A stretch of 62,935 bases of DNA from Cyanophora paradoxa (GCA_004431415.1 QPMI01000442.1:1-62935), one strand, 5' to 3'; shown: positions 34,226-46,120, counted from the stretch's first letter. A program made the numbers and translations. The notes: a model not told the origin generated them from the letters alone.

Positions 34226-37200
34226 ATGCTGCGCGCCGCGCAACGACTTGGACGAAACCGTGGCCGAGGCCGTGGCGCGGCTTTGCCGTCGGCGCCAGCT
34301 TCGCCGCCGCTGCTTCGCCGCAGCTTCGCCGCTTCGCGAGCTTCGCCGCTTCGGCCCATGAGGGGTACGAGGGGCTTCGGCCCGCGAGTCATGAAACGTG
34401 GCCGCGAAGTGGATGAAGCACTGGCGAAAGTCGAACGGGCGGAGACGGAACTGGTCAAAGCGCGGGCTGAGCTCGCCGAAGTGCTGCTCGCGCTCGAGCG
34501 GCCGGCTGCGGCCACCACACCGGAGACGGCGACCGCAAGCAGGGACATGGAGCTTGTCGAACTCATCGACATCACCGATTCCGAGTCCGATGAGCCAGGC
34601 CCTTCGACTCCGGCGGCCTCCTACTTGCATGTGAGCGCGTGCTTATCGGCGGGTGCCTGTCCCCCTTCACCCCTCTGCAGGAGATCCGGGGCCAGGCGAA
34701 AACCGCTGTTGCACCGCCGGCGACACCGGCAGCGGTCATCCCTCCGGAGTCACTTGGGCGCCTGACAACCTTGACCCCTCTGCAGGAGATTCACGTCCTG
34801 AAGCAGGTGCTGGAACCGTGTCCGTCACCCGTCGCCAACGTCGCCTTCGCAAGGGGCGCCTGCCGTGCGCCCCGCCCCTTCCCCCCCCGGCGCGAGCCCG
34901 GAGCGCCGGCGATCAAGCGCGAGGCCGGAGCGCCGGCGATCAAGCGCGAGCACGAGGCATGCGCAGCGCCTCCGGCAGCGCCGCAGGCCGAGCCCGGAGC
35001 GCCGGCGATCAAGCGCGAGGCCGGAGCGCCGGCGATCAATTGCAAGCGTGAGCGCAAGGCAGCGCCTCCGGCAGCGCCGCAGGCCGCCGTGGTCAAGCGG
35101 GGGCGCGCAGCGGAGGCGCCGCCGGCCGCGGCGACCGCGGCGGAGCGGCCGCCGCACTCCGCCCCGTCGGCCCGCCCCGTCTTCGTCAAGCGCGAGCCGG
35201 AGGCGCCGCACGCGGCCCGCCCCGTCTTCGTCAAGCGCGAGCCGGAGGCGCCGCCCGCGCGCCCGCGCCCCGCCCGGGGGCACGCATCCTCCTCCCCTCC
35301 TCCGGCCCCCGCCCCCGCCGCGGCTGCCGCGCCGGCGGCGGCAGCGACAACGGTCATCGCGCCCGACGCACTCGTGCGCGCCTCTTCCTCCTCCGCCCCT
35401 CCCCGGCGCCGGCTGACCGCTCCAGGCGCTCCCGCAGGAGGTGCGCGTGCTGGAGCAGGTGCTCGAGCCGCGGCCCTCGCCCGTCGCCGCCCTCGCCTTC
35501 TCATGGGGCGCCTGCCGTGCGCCCCCCGTCCACCGGCCCCCGCGCGCCTCACGCCGCGCAGCGCTCTCGGGCCCCGCCGTGAGCGACTCCATCGTGAGCC
35601 TACACCGTTGTGGCAAGGCGCAGAAGTACCACTGGCGCCGGCCGGCGCCGGAGGAGGCCCCCGTGCAGGAGCCGCCGCCGCCAGGCCCCCTCGACATCGT
35701 CGGCATGGTCCCCATCGTGCGCCCCCGGGCCCTCTCCCCCCTTGCGCTGCGCCGCCTCACGGGCCCCGCAGGAGATCGACCTCGACATGGACCCCATCCT
35801 CGCCTGCCCCCGCGGGCCCATGGTCCCCGTGCCCCAGCCCGCCGCCCCAGCCCCCGGTGCGGCGGCTGCCGGCGCCGCCCCGGGCAGAGCGGCCTCGGTG
35901 GAGGTACCAGCAGCACCAGCGGCGGCAGCGCCGGCGGCCCCCACAGCGGCGCCGGCATCGCCGCCGCCCGCATTGCAGCCCCTCGGCGGGTCCTTCTCGC
36001 AGCCTTCGGCAGCACTGGCGGTGCCGGCGGCACCGGCACTGATGTTCACGCACGCGCTGGAGCTGCCGACGGAGGCGCTGCAGCGCGTCGGGCCGCAGCG
36101 CCCTGCGCACGCCCTCCCCGCCCTCGCCCTCTCCCGCGTGCGCCCTCCCACCCGCCCGCCGGCCGCCAGACTCCGCACTGACGCCGGCGCAGAACGACGC
36201 GTACATGATCGCCTCCCTTGGCACCGCGGGGTACCTCTTCAGGTGCCCCGCACGTCCAGCCGCCGCGCTCCTGGGGCCCTGACGCGGGCGCTCCTGGCGA
36301 GGGGCAGCGTGTACGGGCGGCACGCGCGCTGGGAGCGGTTCGGGCTGATGCGGAGCGACGCGGAGGGGCCTGGGGCGAACCCCCAGTGGCCCACCGCCAT
36401 CGCCTTCAGCCTCCACGACAACAACGTCGTTCTCGTCGGCACACAGGTGCCCGCCCGCCCGCTCCTTGCCCTCCAGCTACTTGCTTCTCTCAGATCGCCC
36501 CGCGTAGACGGGTCGCGTGCGGATCTCAAACCTCAAGAGCCGGCGACCTGTGGTGGAGTGCGCCGCCGGCCTCGGGCCCAGCGGCGAGACGGTGCCCGTG
36601 GCAGCGGTGCTGCCAACGGTCTGCCGGGCGCCCTCGTGGGCGTGGTGGGTGAACCCGGGCCTCCCGGCGCCCCGCCCCGCCCCGCTGGACGCCTCCACCC
36701 CGACCCCACCGCCGAGGGTCGCTGGATCTACTGCACCTTTGCTGCCTCTGGGACGTGCGTGATTCGACCTGTGCCCCCTTCCCGCCGACCCGTCCTCGCC
36801 TCCAGCGGGCGGCGCAGAAGCCTGTTGGCACTCTTCATGCCCTCCGCCGAGTTGCTAAACGTGCAGCCGCCTGAGGGCGCCGGCCCCACACCGGACTGCA
36901 GTCCGCCCCTTCCACCTTTCCTATCTCAGCGCGGCGTCTTCTGACCTAGCACGCAGCACTGGCGCAGCTGGACCTCGCGGGGACCGCCCCGCATGGATCC
37001 ACCGCCCGCGTCGTCCCCGGCGGTGCGCGCCTCGCCCACCCGCGCCGCTGAGCAAAGAACCCTCCGGGTGCAGGAGTGCATTTCTTCCTGCAGGGGTTTG
37101 ACCCGGCGCGGCGCACACCGCCGGCACCACCGCTGCCGCGGCGCCCCGGGGCCCGCCGCCTCCCCGCCACTGCCGTTCGGGCTGCCGCCGGTGGACCTCC

Positions 37201-37776
37201 CGGAGGAGGAGACACGGCTGGCACAGCTCGTGGCGGTGACCTTTGAGGACCGCCTTGTGCTCGCCCGCCTGCGCCCGCTCCCCGCTGGCCCCGTCCCCAT
37301 GGCCCTCCAGATCGTCCACGCCGCGCCCCTTCCCCGGGGCTACACCCGCTTCGAAGCCTCCGCTCTCTCTGCCGATGCAGGTGCCCTTTTCGTCCTCGCC
37401 ACCCGGTCGAGGAAAGGGCAGTCCCTACTCGTCTTCGACCTCTCCCCGGGCCCCGCCAACCTCGCCTGGACTCTGCCGCCGGGCCGCCTCGCCCATCCTG
37501 CCTGCACCCTCAACCTACGTGCCGCCATCCGGCCCCGCCTGCGCACCGCCAGCGACGGCTCCCCCGGGGCGCCTCCCGCACCCGTGGATGCCCACATCGC
37601 CACCTGCCTAGCTGCCTCACCCAAAAACCCCAGTCTGGTGCAACTTCTCACCGGTACCCGAATCTGCTGGACTGACAGTCCCGCAGGTCGCGGTGGGCAC
37701 GCGAGGGGGGGCAACAACCCTTCTCCGCATCCCGGAGCCATTCCTGCGCATGCGGGGGCCGCAGCCCTATCTGTAG
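34226..37776 (+). CDS. TOPLESS-like WD40 co-repressor with SUMO-type motifs
   Basis: TOPLESS/TPR proteins are transcriptional co-repressors with C-terminal WD40 propellers. ATG 34226; exon 1 ends 34630, exon 2 starts 34681. Exon 1 has a heptad helix (VERAETELVKARAELAEVLL) and VELIDITDSESDE, a SUMO-interacting-type motif. Exon 2 carries APAIKREAG/APAIKREHE repeats and two PVFVKREPEAP units, fitting the SUMO acceptor pattern (hydrophobic-K-x-E). Then come propeller strands in TOPLESS order: SPVAALAFSWG, LTPAQNDAYMIASLGTAGYL, PTAIAFSLHDNNVVLVG, VRISNLKSRRPVVE, EASALSADAGALFVLATRS, TCLAASPKNPSLVQLLT and, after a short intron, VAVGTRGGATTLLRIPEPF before TAG at 37774-37776. The LisH/CTLH N-terminus typical of TOPLESS is not seen. 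Extreme GC richness sets it apart from its neighbours. Long Ala/Pro frames on the opposite strand are shadows. Confidence 0.55.
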
Positions 37777-38413
37777 GCTTGATTTCGAATTCGAAATTGC
37801 ACCTCATGAAGCTCGTGTCTCGTATACGTAGCTAGTGACCCTGAGCGTAGACCAAGCCCAGCCCTGATGATGAAGCCCTCAAAGTCGAGTCGTAGTCATG
37901 AAGCTAGTGAACACTAATCCCCCGCTAAGCCGAGACCCTCAAGATCCGATTATCATGATCTTGACGTGACTCTGGCCGACTCGGCAAGGGCCTTGTGATC
38001 ATGATGAACTTCAGAAGCACTACGCCGAGCCCCTCAGGCCTAATAATTAAATGATCATGAAGCCTTGAGCTCATGTGGCGGGGCCTCCGACTCGGCGAGG
38101 CTCGCAGAGCCTCGGAGTCGACAGCTTCCTTTCAAGTTTCAAGTTTGGCTCCCTGATTATCACATATGGTGATCATGACTCAGTGACTCGTGATCATGAT
38201 CAGTGACCGTCGCACACTGACGACGTCATGCCATGATGGAGGCTCTGAGGTCGAGCCTTACCGTACCCTAGTACTGAGTCATGATCAGGGCCTTGCTGCC
38301 TCGTAACCCCTTGACTCAGTGATCATAATGATCATGTCATGCCGCAGTGCGTACTAGCTATATACCCATTTCGCCATTCGCGATCGGTGCAAGCTTCAAT
38401 TGCAAGGAAAGAT
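37777..38413. other. TGATCATGA-rich spacer
   Basis: Non-coding, with repeated GATCATGAT palindromes, GAGCCTCGGAG, and GAGCCCCTCAGGCC strings. It resembles the spacers at 11.9-12.7 and 61.0-61.75 kb. It separates the 3' ends of two convergent genes. Confidence 0.6.
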
Positions 38414-41400
38414 TCAAGTCCTTGGCAAGCACAAATAAGGTACATCGTACACTCTTGGCCACTGTGAATCTTTCGTAATGTAGTAAAACCCTGGCAGCAG
38501 CTCCGCCTGCACAGGCGCAAATTAAACGCGCACAATTAACTTTTGCCAGCATCTGCGCGTGCGTGCCGAGCTCACCGACGCGCCTGGTCTGTCAAAAAAC
38601 CCACACCTCTTCACAAAGTAGTATAATCTCAACTCAGGTTCACTGCATTCCTCGATGCCAAGCATCCGAATCGATTTTTGCAGAAGCTGCTCCTGCCAAC
38701 CACCTGCCTTAGGTATTTTCACGGACACAGGTCCTGCGCAGCGATTCAACTCGGGCTGGTGCGGGATGCCGGGTTATATTAACAGAACTCATATCTAACC
38801 TTCGACTTTGGTTATGCCCTGCGGGGAAGGCCGAGAGTCCCCGAGAACCTGCACTTCAAGCACCTGCATACTCTCGAACGACGTCTGGTGCCCGCTGGCA
38901 GAACGCGGGATGAAGGCCCGCTTAAAAACGTCGATATTAATATCAATAGGAACGAGGAAGCGATGGTACACAGGCGGTCCCGCGCGTGTCCCGACGGTTG
39001 AGATGAAAGGAAGTCCAGAATACTTGGCTAACTGGGAAGGTACTGCAAAGAGGAACCCTTCGAATTCGGGAGATGTAAGCGCTTGCTCGAAATGTATGAG
39101 CGTAGAGCATGGAAAGCGAACCAGAGCTCTCTACCATCATATTTCGCTCGACATCGAAGCAAGGATCGTGGTGGCTTGCTCGAATGAGCTGGAGAGCATG
39201 TTGGAACTGCTCTTGAACACAGCTGCATCGATGTTCCAATGTGTGGCGGCTTGTGTCTACATTGTCACGCAACCCGCGCAGGAGATCGATCGTCTGAATG
39301 AGCGCCAATCGGTATTGCTGGGACGTTATAATCTCTGCGATCCTTTTTTCATATTCAAGGGAGTTCGATGTTGTAAGTGGCTCCGAACCATGGAACGACT
39401 TCGACAGCTCCAAAGCAGTTAAATTGGTCGATGCCCGAACGTCGTCTCCCAGGGATCTGTACCGTCAGCCATTGCGTGGACCTGATGGTGAACACATATC
39501 GAACAATTGCAAGTTCTCGACACGTCAACAGCTCACGTACCAACAAGAAAGATGGGATAAGAGCTTTTCCAATGAGGATGCCGTGGACAAGAACACGCCC
39601 CCAGCGGCCACTGCCGCGTCAACGAAATCTTGAAAGGCAAAAAAAGTCCTAGCGTTTCGGAAGCACGCTGACGCGAGAAAAGACAGTTACAATGTATGCA
39701 GTCAAGAAGTAGTACATGCGAAAAACAATGCGAACTCGTGAGTGCCTCGTCGAACACAAGTGCAATTCCATAGCAAGAGCACAGATCGGATAACCGGATG
39801 AGGAAGTCGAGGGAGAGGAATTGAAGCCCCTCGACTGGATCGACACGCACGGCCTCGCAGACGATGATCCGGATTGGAAGGTCAGCAAAAGGAATGGAAC
39901 GACTCATTAACGTGTCATCCACACCCTTCACCGCCTGCCGCCTGTGTTCGATGCGCTACAGGTCGGAGTCAGTGTTGACGTTGCTCCGAAGCACGGACGA
40001 ATATAGATTAAAAGAGTGTCACCTGACGGATGTTGTCGATCACCTCCTCGATGTGAACCAGACGATCCCCTCTAATCTGATCAGTTGGCGGATGCTTTTC
40101 GTAGACAGCAGGCAAGGTCATATGCGCTTCTCTGAAAGTCCCAATCACGATTTTGCATTGCCAATCAAAACAGACAAAAGCAGACCTGCCCGGATATGCA
40201 TTGGCTAGAGCAGTGGCGCTTGCTGGTTCGTTCTTGAGATTGACACCGAACACTCCGCGAGATGCGCCCCATGAGCCTTCGAGCCAGTTGATGAATCCTC
40301 CAACTTCTCCTGAACTACGTGCGATCTGGAAAGTGCATCATCAAGAAAAAAGCCATAATAAGCAGCAGACCAGAAGGGCACACATGGTTCGCCACCTCAA
40401 ACACCACGGGCTCAAGGTCTGACACGCTCCCAGCGTTCGACAGCGTAGTCACAGTTAGACCGGACATTACATTTATGTTTTCTTCGATCTGTTCCCGCAA
40501 TTTGGAAATGTCACCTGGCAGTAAGTAGTGAGCGATAGCAAATGAGAGACATAACACGGATCTTACAAGACGATTCCCTTGATGAAAAGACACCCACGGT
40601 TTCATCCGGATCCTCAGATGCGTTCGGGCTACGATCACCGAAGCAGATGTCGCGCGAGAGAAAATCTGCAGCCGAATCGAAGCCGATTGGATCCATGAGG
40701 CGCTCCCAGAAACTGGACGAGAGTGAGACAAAAAGCTCTCGCAATGTGCATACACATGACTTGCCTGATTGAGTGGCCGAGCTGCTGCACGGTTCGCGAA
40801 ACGATGTGCGTTGCGCTGCCCCATCCTCCGGCAAAGTCGTAATCAAGACGCTGACGGTATGTCATCCAGGTAGATGAAAATCTCTCGCCCCACTCGGCCA
40901 ATGCGCTCCGCAAGTGTGATGCTATTGCCCCCCACGTTTGTAGTGAAGTCTTATTGTGTGTATCCGACCATGTACACCCGTCGACGTCAAAGATTATTGT
41001 CTCGAAGGCATCGAACTCAGGACTGGGCAGCGCGCAGCAGGTCCTGATGATCAATTACGTCTGGACAGCTCGCTAGCGGCTGGGAGTCGACGAAAAACAT
41101 GCACCTGAACGCGCGTATAACATCTTCAAAGCTGGCCTGCGGAGGCAGGGCACGGCGGACAGCAAGGATGACGAGGAATGCCACCGTTGCGGGAGGCGAA
41201 TCGGGCAGGTGCAGATCCAGACTCTCCACGGCCACCCTTCCAGAGGACCAGAATGACTTACGTAAGAAAGATGAGCATGCGCGCACTCACTGAAGCACAG
41301 CTGACAGCGAAGCGAGGGCAACGAGAGCCTTTGTATGGTCCGAAGTTTGTCGGAGTGCGCGTGCAGAAGCACCTGTTGAGGACGGTTGCTCGAAAGCACG

Positions 41401-41430
41401 ACGGAGTTCCTCTGCGACGAGAATGAGGAT
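38414..41430 (-). CDS. Class III aminotransferase-like protein AT2
   Basis: Paralogue of AT1 at 18.4-21.4 kb. In order: EELRRAFEQPSSTG near the 5' end, SFEDVIRAF, FETIIFDVDGCTW (the DVDG turn of class III enzymes), DISKLREQIEENINVMSGL with VTTLSNAGSVSDLEPVV, PGREAHMTLPAVYEKHPP, IIVCEAVRVDPVEGLQF, GIALVFDEALT (PLP-ring Asp), VLVHGILIGKALIPS (probable Schiff-base Lys), HAMADGTDPWETTFG (phosphate-contact region), and EGFLFAVPSQL ... VYHRFLVPIDINID. Beyond the family's usual end an extra domain follows (QVLGDSRPSPQGITK, then FVKRCGFFDRPGAS) and two clean introns lead to AELLPGFYYITKDSQWP and TGA at 38414. The frame near the GIL-IGK exon needs one base change in the C5 at 39598-39602. Substrate unknown. 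The start is not fixed. Confidence 0.6.
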
Positions 41431-41763
41431 GAGGGCCAAGACCCGCCATAGCTAGCGCGGCCTACGAGCTAGCATGACGCGCTATGACATCGATACCAGT
41501 AGCATACCCTTCCAGTCTGACATTCTGACCGCTGACTGCGTTCTGACCGCTGACTGCGGGCGCGCTGCACGTACTTCGAGTACCCCCCCACCCCGCCACT
41601 CAGCGGCCACTGAAACTGGAAAGGCGCTAGAACCAGATCCCATGAAGCGCCCGCTTTCGCCGGGCGGTGAACATTCTGGCGGTGAACATCAGAGCAAGAT
41701 TGAACGGCCCGGTGAACACCTGCGCTTTTGTGGTCAGCGCGTTTTCATCTTACTAGCACCCTC

Positions 41764-41876
41764 TGGCAGGGGCCGGAATGTCCAGCACAATGCCCGTTAG
41801 CGGAGCCGACAGCCACCCGCTGGCAGGGGTCGGAATGTCAAGCTCAATGCCCGTGAGCGGCGCCGCCAGCGAGGGA
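41764..41876. repeat. 57-bp tandem duplication
   Basis: CTGGCAGGGGCCGGAATGTC begins one copy and CTGGCAGGGGTCGGAATGTC the next; both continue AGC(A/T)CAATGCCCGT(T/G)AGCGG. The second copy supplies a possible start ATG for the F-box gene downstream. Confidence 0.8.
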
Positions 41877-44423
41877 AACGAGAGTCGTACCGGTTCGCGG
41901 ACGGAATCCATGCATGCATTGCTGTCTCGCAAGTAAAGCTGACTGCGCGTGCACGAAGACTCGTCTGCGCATGTGGAGCTCGAGGCCGGAGGCGGCGGCG
42001 AGGCTGCCTATCTTCCCGACGCTCTTATCGTGGAAGCTCTCAAGAACGCTGACTTCGTCGATTTGTGGGACGGGTTACGGATTCATAAGGTTTCGCCAGC
42101 GTTCGGCAAGCTGCTCCGAAATCTTGCTATTGGCGAGCTCAATCTATCGTTCGCACTTGAATCTCGCGGGGGTCGTGATTGCGATCTGCATACCCTCTAT
42201 GGCGGCGAGGAAGTCCGCTGGCTGGCACAACGCGTCACGGAAACGATGCGCGAGCAAGCAATAGCGTCATGGAGTCGGCTTTTGAGGTTTTGCATTCGAT
42301 GTGCCGCGGCGTGGGGTTTTCGCACAAGTGTGTTTCGCTTGGAGGGCAGTTTCTACAAGCAAGTCGATCAGGTCTTCGTTACGCTGGTGAAATCTTGCGT
42401 TTTCGTTTTTCGTGATTGTGACATTTTTCAATTACGCACATTTTTTGCGACACGGCAGGTTCCCCGCCTGCTCTCCCAACTCGACGGGCTTCGCACGCTC
42501 AGGATTGCTCACCAGGCACCAGACAGCGAATTTATCCGTGCATCTCGCACTGCTCGTCGTTATGCATACATTTTGAAGGTCCTACAAGAATGCCCCAAGA
42601 CTGTCGAGCACTTGAGTTTGCTTCTGTCAGTCTCCGACGGTCGCAACGATAAGTCCCTATCCGCATCTTGGCTAGGTACCCTCAGCAAGCGCATATTCGC
42701 ATTAATATTCCAGTGGTTTTCATTGACTGTACATAGATCCGGTACTTTCTTCCGCTTGCGAAGGTCCAGGTTCGTCGGGTTAGATGCATCCACGTCTTAT
42801 TTATCGTGTAGCCACGTGCAAATGTGCTCACACATTCGATGCAGAACGAGAAGTATTCAATGGGATTGTCGCGGCCCTTTCTGCCCTTCCAGCCCTCATG
42901 CATGTGGACTTCGGCGAAGGCATGCTCGTAAACAGGCGCATGCTTGAAGAGCTCGCGCCAGCACTTCCAAAGTTGGAATCTCTGGGACTAGACGTCGACG
43001 GTCCGATCCCGACTCTCTTTCTCTCTCTGTCTCTGTCTCTCTCTCTCTCTTCTCACGAGCAGTCGAACATCTTCCGCAGCTGGTCCGCGCTCGAATCAAG
43101 ATGTCATCACGGAATGTGCAGTCGCAATTGCTGAGCGCTTTCCAAAGCTGAAGCATCTTCGATTGTTTGTCAACGCTTCACCTGGTCATCATGCTCAGCT
43201 GCCGGCTGCGTTTGCACGTATTGGAAAAATGAAAGAGCTGAGAAGCGTGCATATAGGTTTGCTCTGTCATCGAAGTATGCACGTATACGTATGCTTCGTC
43301 CTCTGAAGACTTCATATGCAGATCACACCGCATTTCGTGCCCTGGCGCTGTGCACTAGGTTGCCAGATTTCGATCTCAAGAAGCTTCGCAAGTTTTCGGT
43401 TGACCTCACCGGGGCTACCGCGCCCTTGTCGGATTGCCTGCCCATGGGAGCCATCACTAAGACGGAGGTGTCTTATATTGTTTATTTATCAATTCCGATT
43501 GCAAAGTTTACATCTCGCTCACATCCGAGTAGGTTCTCCCGGAGCTTGATCGAATTGAGTTATTCAATGCTCCAAATCATTATTCGCTGGTGGACCTTGT
43601 GATGACCTGTCTGGCAGGCAATGAGCTCGGCGAGTCGTCGTCCAGTCAATCGCAAAGCACGAAGCAGAAGCAAAAGCAAAAGCAGAAGCAGCCTGAGTCT
43701 TATCCGAGGCAACTGTCTGTCGCTATATCTATTGACGACTGCGGTGACACTGGCCCGTGCTTCAGTAGCGAGATTGTGGGATCGAGCTCGAGGACGGCCT
43801 TCGCTTGCACTGACCTTCCCGACGTCAATCAAAGTAGAATCGGCTTCAATCAAGCATCCATGTCGCCAATTCTTGCAAACTTGCGCTCACTTGATCTCTC
43901 CGTCACTGGCTGCGGCGGATACTTGGCGAGTGTGCTCACGCAACTTTCATCCGTCGTTGCGTGGAGCGCGATTCTGCAAGCCGTCAAACTTGAGATCGTC
44001 CATCAAATTCCATTCCATGTTCACAGCAAGGATTCTGTGCTGGCTGAAACATCTCTTGCGCTTCACATGGTGGACCTGCTCATGACAAAGCCCAACGTCT
44101 TCACGGCAATCAAGCGGGTGGGCCTCGTGCCTGTCGCGTGCGAGAATCAGTCGCTTGCGCGATGCGCGAATCTGGAACGAGTGGATCTCGTGTACAGGGC
44201 CGCCCGGAACGAGTTGATCGATTTGTGTGTCCTCGCTTCAGCTCTGCAACCTCTCCGTCCCATCGCTACCCAACTGAATAGATGGCCTTCGTGCAACATT
44301 CGTTTTGTGAAGGACGCGATTTCGGACCCCATGGCCAAACTCGTAAAAGCTTTGCTTCCAGGTTGGCATATTGCCTTTAGTCATGTTGCAGACGCTCTTG
44401 CCACTCGTGCTCGCTTCTGGTGA
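41839..44423 (+). CDS. F-box/LRR-like protein 2
   Basis: F-box-like N-terminus: YLPDALIVEALKNADFVDLW followed by RIHKVSPAFGKLLRN. Then leucine-rich segments: RLLSQLDGLRTLRIAHQAP, ECPKTVEHLSLLLSVSDG, VAALSALPALMHVDFGEG with ELAPALPKLESLGLDVDG, an exon giving VAIAERFPKLKHLRLFVNAS and IGKMKELRSVHI, and a last long exon (about 43590-44423) with ILANLRSLDLSVTGCGGYLA and ARCANLERVDLVYRAARNEL, ending at TGA 44421-44423. Introns separate most of these; one contains a CT microsatellite. The start could be ATG 41839 (SSSMPVSGAASEGNE), but the junction to the F-box exon near 41940 is unresolved. By family this would be an SCF substrate adaptor. Confidence 0.6.
43014..43052. repeat. CT microsatellite inside an intron
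   Basis: Interrupted (CT)n run within the intron that precedes the exon encoding VAIAERFPKLKHLRL. It may double as the polypyrimidine tract for that acceptor. Confidence 0.8.
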
Positions 44424-44660
44424 TGGTGAATTTCCAGAAATATTGTCGTTCTCTCTCTGTCTTACTACAAACTTGCAATTGCTACTTGCAATTGGCCGGG
44501 ATTCTTGGACAGAACTTTAAATTTAGACGGGCTATAGCGCGCTGCTTTTTAGAATTTCACCTGTACACGGTGTTTTGCATTAGATAGCCTCTGTACCCTC
44601 GCTCCAATTATACTGTACCCTCTGTCCGGGTTACCGACCAGAACGGAAATCAAAGTTTTC
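44424..44660. other. Spacer
   Basis: No gene seen. Holds two imperfect copies of CTGTACCCTC around 44591-44625. Confidence 0.4.
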
Positions 44661-45672
44661 ATGGAGCACGCTGTAGCTTGCAAGATAGGGCAGCATCAGG
44701 ACGAATGCGGTCCTACAATCACAAAGCGTGCGATGGATGACGGCCGCGGCAACATCAACGGACTTGTTCCGGCTTCGGTCGGTGATGACCACCAGAAGCG
44801 TGCTCGTACCGAAGGCAATGCGCCGGATTTTGAGGTTTCAAAGACTGGTGCGCGGCCGCTTTTAAATTGTTGATTGTGTTTGGATCTCTGAATTCCAATC
44901 TGGCTCTGCAGACACTGAGAGTGACGTGCTGGATGTCGCTTGCGCCCAGCCCCAGGTAAAGCTGCGAGTGTGCCGGTGTTGGGACTTCTGCTGGATCTTG
45001 GTCGAAGATTCTGATCGGACAAAGCAGCAGGAGCAGCGTGAAATAGTGGTAACCGATGTTCAGTCCGTGCCGGTTCCTGACGGCGATGCGATTCTTAATG
45101 AAACTGAGAATTCCAAGAATGATCTTATGGACAATATCGACGCACGTCGCGCCCAGCTCCAGGTATGGTTTTCATCATTCCCCCCGAGTTCACTTGCATA
45201 TGAATATAATGTGATGCATCTCCCAGGTGGATAATGCATTCGATCTCGAAACGTCAAAGGAGCAGGAGCAGGATGCAATCGTGGCGACCGGCGTTCAGCC
45301 CGTGCCGGTTCCTGACGGCGATGCGATTCTTAATGAAACTGAGAATTCCAAGAACGATCTTATGGACAATATCGATGCACGTCGCGCCCAGCTCCAGGTA
45401 TGGTTTCTCTTTCCCCCCCTGAATTCACCTGTTTACGAATTGAATTCGACGCACCTTCCAGGTGGATAATGGAGTCGATTCCGTGCGGGCTGCTGCCGGC
45501 GATGCGAAGCTAAATGTGCTTGAGAATGCCAAGAACGCTGTCATGGAATTCGAAGATGCACATCGCGCCTCTTGCCAGTCCCAGGTTTGGCTTTAATAAA
45601 ACGACAGACTCAGATTGACGCTTTTTGCAGGTTGATGATGGATTCGATTCGAATTCAGTGACGTCAGAGTAA
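44661..45672 (+). CDS. Protein built from tandemly duplicated exons
   Basis: ATG 44661. Exons: 44661-44847, 44912-45162, 45227-45397, 45462-45584 and 45631-45672 (TAA). Exons 2 to 5 begin or continue in phase 0, so each is a symmetric unit. Exon 2 (from 45001) and exon 3 encode nearly the same block: VQ(S/P)VPVPDGDAILNETEN followed by SKNDLMDNIDARRAQLQ. Exon 4 is a diverged third copy (LENAKNAVMEFEDAHRA) and exon 5 only the unit start (VDDGFDSNS). The first exon is acidic and basic in patches (DDHQKRARTEGNAPDFE). 44956-45000 may be an intron remnant that is now read through, because it has a donor-like GTAAAG but no AG. Function unknown; repeat units look helical. Confidence 0.65.
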
Positions 45673-46023
45673 CAGCAGCAGCAGTGAGCTGGAGCAGTAT
45701 ATGCAGAGCAGCTCAGGCAAGCAAGCTCTAGTCACTTAGCAGAGCATCTCAAGCAGAGCAGCTTAGGCAAGCAAGCTCAGGCAGGCAGAGCACATTCCGC
45801 TTATGCACTTCGGTCGAGAAAGACATGTTTTCGGACATTTAATCTGTTATCGTGAAAAACCTTGCATAATTGCATATTTAATCTGTTATCGTGAGAAACC
45901 TGCAAGGATACACTTAATAAGAATTTGCAAGGGCGCCTGCCACCCTGAATCCTTGATTGAGAGCCCCTGATATGTGCACATGCACTGAGAAAATATCTAA
46001 TTGATTCCACCGCACTCCGCGCA
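45673..46023. other. Spacer with short repeats
   Basis: Contains GCAGAGCA(G/T)CTCAGGCAAG-type repeats at about 45690-45790, and two copies of TTTAATCTGTTATCGTGA(A/G)A at about 45838-45900. No gene seen. Confidence 0.6.
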
Positions 46024-46045
46024 CCCCCCCCCCCCCCCCCCCCCC
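46024..46045. repeat. Poly-C tract (22 C) upstream of F-box gene 3
   Basis: Run of 22 C ending 75 bp before the ATG at 46121. Here the tract is C on the coding strand, opposite to the other three cases. Confidence 0.9.
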
Positions 46046-46120
46046 TCTTCGCAGCTTCTCATCCCCCCATTTGTATGCTCTACCCCAACTGGTTCGGTAG
46101 CGCGGGAAACGTTAACTGCC

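Noticed and set aside
34791-36178. Very long Ala/Arg/Pro-rich frames on the minus strand opposite the TOPLESS-like gene
   Set aside because: High GC removes stop codons in all frames. Composition is an artefact, there are no domains, and the plus strand has splice signals and WD40 patterns.
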